From Sodalis praecaptivus (GTDB lineage: Bacteria > Pseudomonadota > Gammaproteobacteria > Enterobacterales > Enterobacteriaceae): DNA of 64,000 nt. The position numbers were made by a program, and so were the translations under genes. The notes under the pieces were generated by a model. That model was not told where the DNA came from. It saw only the letters and a program-made list of their open reading frames with translations, and searched no databases. This document shows, piece by piece, positions 59,050 to 64,000 of this stretch. The stretch's first letter is position 1. Each line of letters opens with the position of its first letter. Location of the stretch: NCBI RefSeq assembly GCF_000517425.1, contig NZ_CP006569.1:3152760-3216759 (forward strand). Reading direction: 5' to 3'.

Positions 59050-59432
59050 ACGAGGACTCCAGCCAAAATAGATAGCACGACAGTTAGCAAAAATGTAACA
59101 TTTGCGGTGGTTTTACCCATCGCCAACGTTTCTTCCAGATAGCCGAAATCCATCAGCATGTGACGAATTCCGCCGAGGGTGTGGTAGGCCAGCGCGGTCA
59201 ATATGCCCCAAAAAATAAATTTAACGATGAAGCTATCCATCATGGCGGCCGCCTGGATGAAGCCTTCGGGGGAAGAGAGAGATAATCCGAGAACCCAAAG
59301 CAGAATGCCGATAGCCACAAACATGATGACGCCGGACACGCGATGAAGAATGGATGCTATTGCAGTTACGGGGAACCGGATCGTTTGCAGATCCAAGTTG
59401 ACAGGCCTTTGTTTTTTCACGGTTTTGCCCAC
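59043..59432 (-). CDS. sdhC: Succinate dehydrogenase cytochrome b556 subunit SdhC
   Basis: A 129-residue membrane subunit with three helices. [27 protein letters not shown] contains the serine and arginine of the quinone site; the haem b histidine is in [15 protein letters not shown] (about residue 84). It is the first gene of the sdhCDAB-sucABCD operon and divergent from gltA. Confidence 0.96.
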   Translation of the reverse strand: MGKTVKKQRPVNLDLQTIRFPVTAIASILHRVSGVIMFVAIGILLWVLGLSLSSPEGFIQAAAMMDSFIVKFIFWGILTALAYHTLGGIRHMLMDFGYLEETLAMGKTTANVTFLLTVVLSILAGVLVW

Positions 59433-59662
59433 ACAGCTATTATTATATTCCTTCCTCCGGTCCTGGCTGGATCAGACAGCGTTAACGGGATAAACCATGC
59501 GACGTCATGTGCTAAAACCACAATTCCTTGTGCGTAAATGACGCGTTAAATAACGCTGGGTGCTCCTACTACAGGGAGTTCCGGAGACCTTGTTGAAGTA
59601 TATGGCTTTCACATTATGATTACAATTACCATACAAATAGTTTGTTAACATTTGGACGAATT

Positions 59663-59678
59663 AGTGAGCACCGTCACG
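59663..59678. promoter_or_regulatory. CRP site between sdhC and gltA
   Basis: AGTGA-N6-TCACG matches eight of ten positions of TGTGA-N6-TCACA with the exact six-base spacer and symmetric arms (GTGA/TCAC). It lies in the control region where E. coli has CRP sites activating sdhC. Confidence 0.65.
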
Positions 59679-59734
59679 ATTCTCACATTTCCTATAAGGG
59701 TATACATCTACATTGACAATAAAGCAACATTTTG

Positions 59735-59764
59735 ATTACAAATGATCCCGCTTATATGCTATAA
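59735..59764 (+). promoter_or_regulatory. Candidate gltA promoter
   Basis: TTACAA and TATAAC lie 18 bp apart and TGC precedes the -10 box, giving an extended -10 element. Transcription would start about 270 bp upstream of gltA, giving a long leader. Confidence 0.4.
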
Positions 59765-60043
59765 CTCGCTTATCGAGTGGCGGTACACTTCCTCCGTGAT
59801 TCAGTTTATGCAACAGTGTAAAAAGCGCCTTGACCCGCAGGTTAAGATGCCCATTAATAGCAAATAATATTTTCAATTAATCTTCACCCACCAAGGCAAA
59901 CCGTTCGTTCACCCTTTCGGGTAAAGCGTCAGACTGCGCTCTGCGCCCGGCCTGCGTCACGCCAGGCGGACGAAAAATAAACGCGCGGCCTTATGAGCCG
60001 CCTGCGGTGAAAGATTGAGTTTATACGCGCTAAGGAGAATATA

Positions 60044-61324
60044 ATGGCTGAAAGTAAAGCGACTTTTACCCCTGAGGGGCACGACCCCATCGCCATGGAT
60101 TTGCTAACGGGCACCATGGGCGAAAAAGAGATCGACATCCGCAGCCTGGGAAGCCAAGGGTATTTCACCTTCGATCCCGGCTTCACCTCCACCGCCTCCT
60201 GTGAATCGAAAATCACCTATATCGACGGCGACAAAGGCGTCTTGCTGCACCGCGGCTTCCCGATCGACCAGCTGGCGCTGGAGTCGAACTATCTTGAAGT
60301 CTGCTATATCCTGCTGAACGGCGAAGCGCCGACCCGTGAGCAATTCGATGAGTTCCGCACTATCGTCACCCGCCATACCATGATTCATGAACAGATTACC
60401 CGGCTGTTCCACGGTTTTCGGCGCGATTCCCATCCGATGGCGGTGATGTGCGGGGTCACCGGTGCGCTGGCGGCGTTCTATCACGACTCGCTGGATGTCA
60501 ACGTCGAACGCCACCGCGAAATCGCCGCGTTCCGCCTGCTGTCGAAAATGCCTACCGTGGCCGCTATGTGCTACAAGTATTCCCTCGGCCAGCCGTTTAT
60601 CTATCCGCGCAATGATTTGTCCTATGCCGGCAACTTTCTGCATATGATGTTCGCCACGCCGTGCGAAACGTATGAGGTCAACCCGGTGCTGGAACGCGCC
60701 ATGGATCGTATTCTCATTTTGCATGCCGATCATGAACAGAACGCCTCTACTTCGACGGTGCGCACCGCCGGCTCCTCCGGCGCCAATCCGTTCGCCTGTA
60801 TCGCGGCGGGCATCGCCTCGCTGTGGGGGCCAGCCCACGGTGGCGCCAACGAGGCCTGCCTGCGGATGCTCGAAGAGATCAACAAAGTGGAACATATCCC
60901 TGAGTTCATCAAACGCGCCAAGGATAAAAACGATTCGTTCCGCCTGATGGGGTTCGGCCATCGCGTGTATAAAAATTACGATCCGCGCGCGACCGTGATG
61001 CGGGAAACCTGCCATGAAGTCTTAAAAGAGCTCAAGCTTTCGGATGATTTACTGGCGGTGGCCATGGAGCTTGAACATATCGCGCTACATGACCCGTACT
61101 TCAAAGAGCGCAAGCTGTATCCCAACGTCGATTTCTACTCGGGCATCATTTTGAAGGCCATGGGGATCCCCTCGACCATGTTCACGGTCATTTTCGCTAT
61201 GGCGCGTACCGTTGGCTGGATAGCCCACTGGAAAGAGATGCACGATGATGGTCTGAAGATCGCCCGTCCGCGCCAGCTCTACACCGGCTATGCCCAGCGG
61301 GACTTTCACAGCCAGAGCAAATAA
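60044..61324 (+). CDS. gltA: Citrate synthase
   Basis: A 426-residue type II citrate synthase, the first TCA enzyme. The catalytic residues lie in [12 protein letters not shown] (His), [15 protein letters not shown] (His) and [14 protein letters not shown] (Asp). The N-terminal domain carries the allosteric NADH region. The length (E. coli 427) matches. TAAGGAGAATA precedes the ATG. Divergent from sdhC. Confidence 0.98.
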   Translation: MAESKATFTPEGHDPIAMDLLTGTMGEKEIDIRSLGSQGYFTFDPGFTSTASCESKITYIDGDKGVLLHRGFPIDQLALESNYLEVCYILLNGEAPTREQFDEFRTIVTRHTMIHEQITRLFHGFRRDSHPMAVMCGVTGALAAFYHDSLDVNVERHREIAAFRLLSKMPTVAAMCYKYSLGQPFIYPRNDLSYAGNFLHMMFATPCETYEVNPVLERAMDRILILHADHEQNASTSTVRTAGSSGANPFACIAAGIASLWGPAHGGANEACLRMLEEINKVEHIPEFIKRAKDKNDSFRLMGFGHRVYKNYDPRATVMRETCHEVLKELKLSDDLLAVAMELEHIALHDPYFKERKLYPNVDFYSGIILKAMGIPSTMFTVIFAMARTVGWIAHWKEMHDDGLKIARPRQLYTGYAQRDFHSQSK

Positions 61325-61350
61325 CCCCGCCTTCCGCCCCGGCGGGGTTT
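61325..61350 (+). terminator. Terminator of gltA
   Basis: CCCCGCC and GGCGGGG form a perfect seven-base stem immediately after the gltA stop, followed by a short TTT run. The weak T-run suggests moderate efficiency. Confidence 0.65.
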
Positions 61351-61369
61351 GCGCCCCGCCCCCTCACTG

Positions 61370-61465
61370 CTGAGTCTTGCGCCTTGCTGAGTCGATCTGC
61401 GCCTTGCTGAGCCTTGCGCCTTGCTGAGTCGATCTGCCCCTTGCTGAGCCTTGCGCCTTGCTGAG
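61370..61465. repeat. 37 bp tandem repeat, about 2.6 copies
   Basis: CTGAGYCTTGCGCCTTG starts at 61370, 61407 and 61444 and is followed by CTGAGTCGATCTGCGCCTTG in the first two units. The third unit is cut off by the pxpC stop codon (61466). The array is wholly between the convergent gltA and pxpC genes. Confidence 0.88.
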
Positions 61466-62398
61466 TTAGTCGTCCTGAGTCAGCCGCCAGGCCAACTGCT
61501 CCAGATAGCGGCTTTGCTGTTGCCAGGCTAGATGTGCTTCATCCAGCGAGCATTGCACAAAATGGATCGGCTCGCCCAGGCGAATCTGCGCCAGATGGTA
61601 CAAATCGGCCTCAATAACACAGGCGATGCGCGGATAACCGCCGGTGGTCTGGGCATCAGCCATCAGGACGATGGGCTGGCCGCCGGGGGGCACCTGCACC
61701 ACCCCGGGCAATACGCCGTGCGAAAACAGTTCCCGGTCGGCGGTGCGCACAAGCGCGCTGCCCTGCAACCGATAACCCATGCGGTTACTCTGCGGACTGA
61801 GCTGCCAGGCCACGCGCCAGAATGCTTCGCGCGCCTCGGCGCTAAATTCCTGGTACTCCGGCCCCGGCAGCGCCCGCACCCGGTTGCCGAACAGCAGTTG
61901 CTTAATGCCCATTTGCCGCGTCGGCAGCCGCCCCGGCTCACCGACCGGCAGCCGATCGCCGTCGCGCACCCATCGCCCCTCCAGACCGCCTATCGCCGCT
62001 TTGATATCGGTGCTGCGCGATTGCAGCACCGGCGGGACGTCAAAACCGCCCGATACCGCCAGATAACTGCGCATACCGTGTTTCGGCAGCGCCAGTTTCA
62101 CCTGCTGACCCGGCCGCACCGCAAAGCGCCAGCCGGTCCAAAGCGGTTTATCATCCAGCCGGGCGTGACAATCGGCGCCGGTCAGCGCCAGCCAGCCCGG
62201 ACGGGTTATCTCGGCGCAAAACTGGCCCAGGGTAATTTCCAGCACCGCCGCGTCCTGCGCATTGCCCACCAACAAATTGGCCATCTTCATCGCCGGCGCG
62301 TCCAGCACCCCGCCCTGATTGATACCCAGGTTGCGATAGCCGTCGCGGCCGGCGTCCTGTACCGCGGTCATCATACCGGCACGAATCACCTTCAGCAT
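61466..62398 (-). CDS. pxpC: 5-Oxoprolinase subunit C
   Basis: A 310-residue protein of the carboxyltransferase-domain (AHS2/YbgK) family, which with PxpB acts on 5-oxoproline with ATP. Blocks include [54 protein letters not shown] and [29 protein letters not shown]. It overlaps pxpB by seven bases. In E. coli pxpA and nei follow directly; here gltA lies 141 bp away, so pxpA is not present at this locus. Confidence 0.93.
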   Translation of the reverse strand: MLKVIRAGMMTAVQDAGRDGYRNLGINQGGVLDAPAMKMANLLVGNAQDAAVLEITLGQFCAEITRPGWLALTGADCHARLDDKPLWTGWRFAVRPGQQVKLALPKHGMRSYLAVSGGFDVPPVLQSRSTDIKAAIGGLEGRWVRDGDRLPVGEPGRLPTRQMGIKQLLFGNRVRALPGPEYQEFSAEAREAFWRVAWQLSPQSNRMGYRLQGSALVRTADRELFSHGVLPGVVQVPPGGQPIVLMADAQTTGGYPRIACVIEADLYHLAQIRLGEPIHFVQCSLDEAHLAWQQQSRYLEQLAWRLTQDD

Positions 62399-63048
62399 AT
62401 CCCCTCCTTTTGCGGCACAAAGCGCAGGTTATCGCCGGGACGCAACAGCGTCGGCGATGCCGCCTGGGGGGTGAATAGCGCCACGGCGGTATGGCCAATC
62501 AATTGCCAGCCGCCGGGGCTTGCCAGCGGATAGATGCCGGTCTGACCGCCGCCGATGCCAACCGATCCGGCGGGCACCTGCAGACGCGGCTCAGCGCGCC
62601 GCGGCGTGGCAAGCGCCTCCGGCAATCCGCCGAGGTAGGGAAACCCCGGCTGGAAGCCGAGGAAATAGACAACGTAGTTCGCGCCGGCGTGGCACTCCAC
62701 CACCTGGCGCGGCGTCATGCCGGTATGCTCCGCCACCCGCGCCAGATCGGGACCTGCGGCGCCGCCATAGATGACCGGAATCGTGATTTGTCGCGCTTCG
62801 GGCAGCGCCGATTCGCTCTCTTCCCACCAGCGCTGCAGGCGCTCTATCGCATCCAGCGCCGTGTGCTGCGGTTGGGTCAGCAGCACCGTCAAGTTGTTCA
62901 TGCCGGGAATGGCTTCGCGGACGTCCGGGTGAGGCGCGATACGCTGCGCCAACCCCCAAATGCGGCGCTGACTTTCCAGGCTAATCGGCGGCTCCAACTC
63001 TAGCACCACCGCCCGTTCTCCCAACAAATAACATCGCGCCCGTTGCAA
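62392..63048 (-). CDS. pxpB: 5-Oxoprolinase subunit B
   Basis: A 218-residue protein of the AHS1/YbgJ family. [55 protein letters not shown] and [14 protein letters not shown] are conserved. I choose the TTG at 63048: a perfect AGGAGG lies five bases upstream, [11 protein letters not shown] aligns with the E. coli start, and the length becomes exactly 218. The ATG at 63072 lacks a ribosome binding site. It follows ybgI by about 112 bp. Confidence 0.9.
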   Translation of the reverse strand: MQRARCYLLGERAVVLELEPPISLESQRRIWGLAQRIAPHPDVREAIPGMNNLTVLLTQPQHTALDAIERLQRWWEESESALPEARQITIPVIYGGAAGPDLARVAEHTGMTPRQVVECHAGANYVVYFLGFQPGFPYLGGLPEALATPRRAEPRLQVPAGSVGIGGGQTGIYPLASPGGWQLIGHTAVALFTPQAASPTLLRPGDNLRFVPQKEGIC

Positions 63049-63160
63049 CCCCGCCTCCTGGAAACCGGCCATGCCGAATTCATAACCTTGCTCATTAATA
63101 GTTAATGAGCATGCGCATCCCGGGCAGCGCTGTCAATGAGAGAATGGGCGGGTTACGCCG

Positions 63161-63904
63161 TTACACAGGGTTGGGAATGTCGATAAAAGTGACATCAAAA
63201 TCATATTGTTGGGCCAGCCACTCCCCAAGCGCGCGGATCCCGCCGCGTTCGGTGGCGTGATGGCCGGCGGCGTAAAAATGCAGCCCCTCTTCACGAGCGA
63301 TATGGATGGTCTGCTCGGATACCTCGCCGGTAATGAACGCGTCCATTCCCGCCTGCGCCGCCATCTCGATAAATCCCTGACCGCCGCCGCTACACCAGGC
63401 CAACCGCTTTATCTGCGCCGGCCCGCCGTCGCCGCAGTGCAGGACGCTGCGTCCTAGCGTCTGTTCAAGGCGCAGACGCAGCGCTTCACCGCTAAGGGGC
63501 GTCGCGAACTCTCCATACGGCAGCAGCGGTTCCAGACTGCCGGTCACCCGAATGTCCAGCGCCGCCGCCAACTGCGCGTTATTGCCCAATTCAGCGTGGG
63601 CATCCAGCGGCAAATGCCAGGCGTACAAATTGATATCGTTAGCCAGTAAGGTTTTCAGCCGCCGGCGTTTCATACCGCTAATCACCGGTGACTCGTTTTT
63701 CCAGAAATAGCCGTGGTGGACCATAACCGCGTCGGCGCCGTGCGCCAGAGCGCTATCCAGCAGCGCCTGACAGGCGGTGACGCCGGTGACGATGCGTTTT
63801 ACTTCCTGGCGGCCCTCCACCTGTAGGCCGTTAGGGGCATAATCCTCCAGCGCGCTGCTGTTAAGTTTTTGATTAATCAGTTGTTCAAGTTCGGTATTGC
63901 GCAT
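63161..63904 (-). CDS. ybgI: NIF3-like metal-binding protein YbgI
   Basis: A 247-residue toroid-forming protein with a binuclear metal site. MVHHGYFWKNE, HLPLDAHAELGNNAQLA, the tail GHHATERGGIRALGEW and YDFDVTFIDIPNPV carry the conserved His and Glu ligands. It is related to GTP cyclohydrolase-like NIF3 proteins; its function is unknown, and DNA repair or nickel/iron handling has been proposed. The start overlaps the phr end by about 20 bases. Confidence 0.95.
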   Translation of the reverse strand: MRNTELEQLINQKLNSSALEDYAPNGLQVEGRQEVKRIVTGVTACQALLDSALAHGADAVMVHHGYFWKNESPVISGMKRRRLKTLLANDINLYAWHLPLDAHAELGNNAQLAAALDIRVTGSLEPLLPYGEFATPLSGEALRLRLEQTLGRSVLHCGDGGPAQIKRLAWCSGGGQGFIEMAAQAGMDAFITGEVSEQTIHIAREEGLHFYAAGHHATERGGIRALGEWLAQQYDFDVTFIDIPNPV

Positions 63905-64000
63905 CTATTCGCCTCTCGTATCGTGGTTCGTCCCGCGCCCCGCCCCGGGCTTTAGCCGCTTCATAAGCCTCCAGGGCGCGTACGCGTGCTTTGCCATGAT
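63885..64000 (-). CDS. phr: Deoxyribodipyrimidine photolyase C-terminus (5' part outside window)
   Basis: The minus-strand frame entering at the right edge reads ..HGKARVRALEAYEAAKARG and continues to a TGA at 63885. The pattern K(A/Q)ARxxxLxAYEAA(R/K) is the C-terminus of photolyase, which repairs UV-induced cyclobutane dimers with light, and phr precedes ybgI in this neighbourhood in E. coli. The stop lies about 20 bp inside ybgI. The tail after EAAKARG is longer than usual. With only 37 residues visible, the call rests mainly on position. Confidence 0.6.
   Translation of the reverse strand, partial: HGKARVRALEAYEAAKARGGARDEPRYERRIDAQYRT

Larger units (their letters stand above)
59433..60043. 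other. gltA-sdhC divergent control region
   Basis: The 611 bp region controls both divergent TCA operons. It is AT-rich in the middle. A CRP-like site is at 59663-59678 and a gltA promoter at about 59735; CACAATTCCTTGTG at 59517 is a minor dyad. In E. coli this region carries CRP and ArcA sites; I found no clear ArcA repeat by eye. Confidence 0.5.

Overview
The window is chromosomal core DNA of a gammaproteobacterium of the order Enterobacterales. Gene content and order follow the Escherichia coli bio-uvrB-moa, gal-aroG-nadA, tol-pal-cyd and suc-sdh-gltA blocks (reversed relative to E. coli), but with high-GC coding sequence, several locus-specific losses and many long intergenic gaps with tandem repeats. 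This profile would suit a Sodalis-like or other non-coliform enterobacterium; that assignment is an inference. I see no insertion sequence, prophage, CRISPR array or clear pseudogene.

Layout. 1-9981: a truncated amino-acid binding protein, an orphan methyltransferase, dusC, rhlE, tcyN-dcyD, ybhL and moaABCDE, all on the minus strand; moaA has a structured leader (probable Moco riboswitch) and an upstream ModE operator. 10363-20248: ybhK, uvrB (SOS box and DnaA boxes upstream), an orphan UrtE-like ATPase, then bioBFCD divergent from bioA around a BirA operator. 20392-28060: a PfpI-family protein, ybhB, pgl, ybhA, ddlA (where E. coli has modABC), acrZ, modE, modF. 28445-34713: galETKM with both Gal operators, gpmA, aroG. 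35005-39894: ybgS, zitB, a metallophosphoesterase (where E. coli has pnuC), nadA and two identical tRNA-Lys genes. 40072-48961: cpoB-pal-tolBARQ-ybgC and ybgE-cydXBA. 49792-61324: sucDCBA, sdhBADC and divergent gltA. 61466-64000: pxpC, pxpB, ybgI and the 3' end of phr.

How the genes work together. Citrate synthase, succinate dehydrogenase, 2-oxoglutarate dehydrogenase (E1, E2) and succinyl-CoA synthetase make up a large part of the TCA cycle, next to the high-affinity cytochrome bd oxidase. The Tol-Pal system is complete. Biotin synthesis from pimeloyl precursors (bioC to bioB) is complete except for bioH, which is normally unlinked. The gal operon is the complete Leloir pathway. Molybdopterin synthesis is present and appears still tied to ModE although the molybdate transporter is not at its usual place.

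The most distinctive unexplained property is non-coding: at least six unrelated minisatellite arrays (unit lengths 7 to 79 bp) lie just downstream of stop codons, four of them in tail-to-tail gaps between convergent genes. In-frame repeats also extend the RhlE tail and the TolA central domain.
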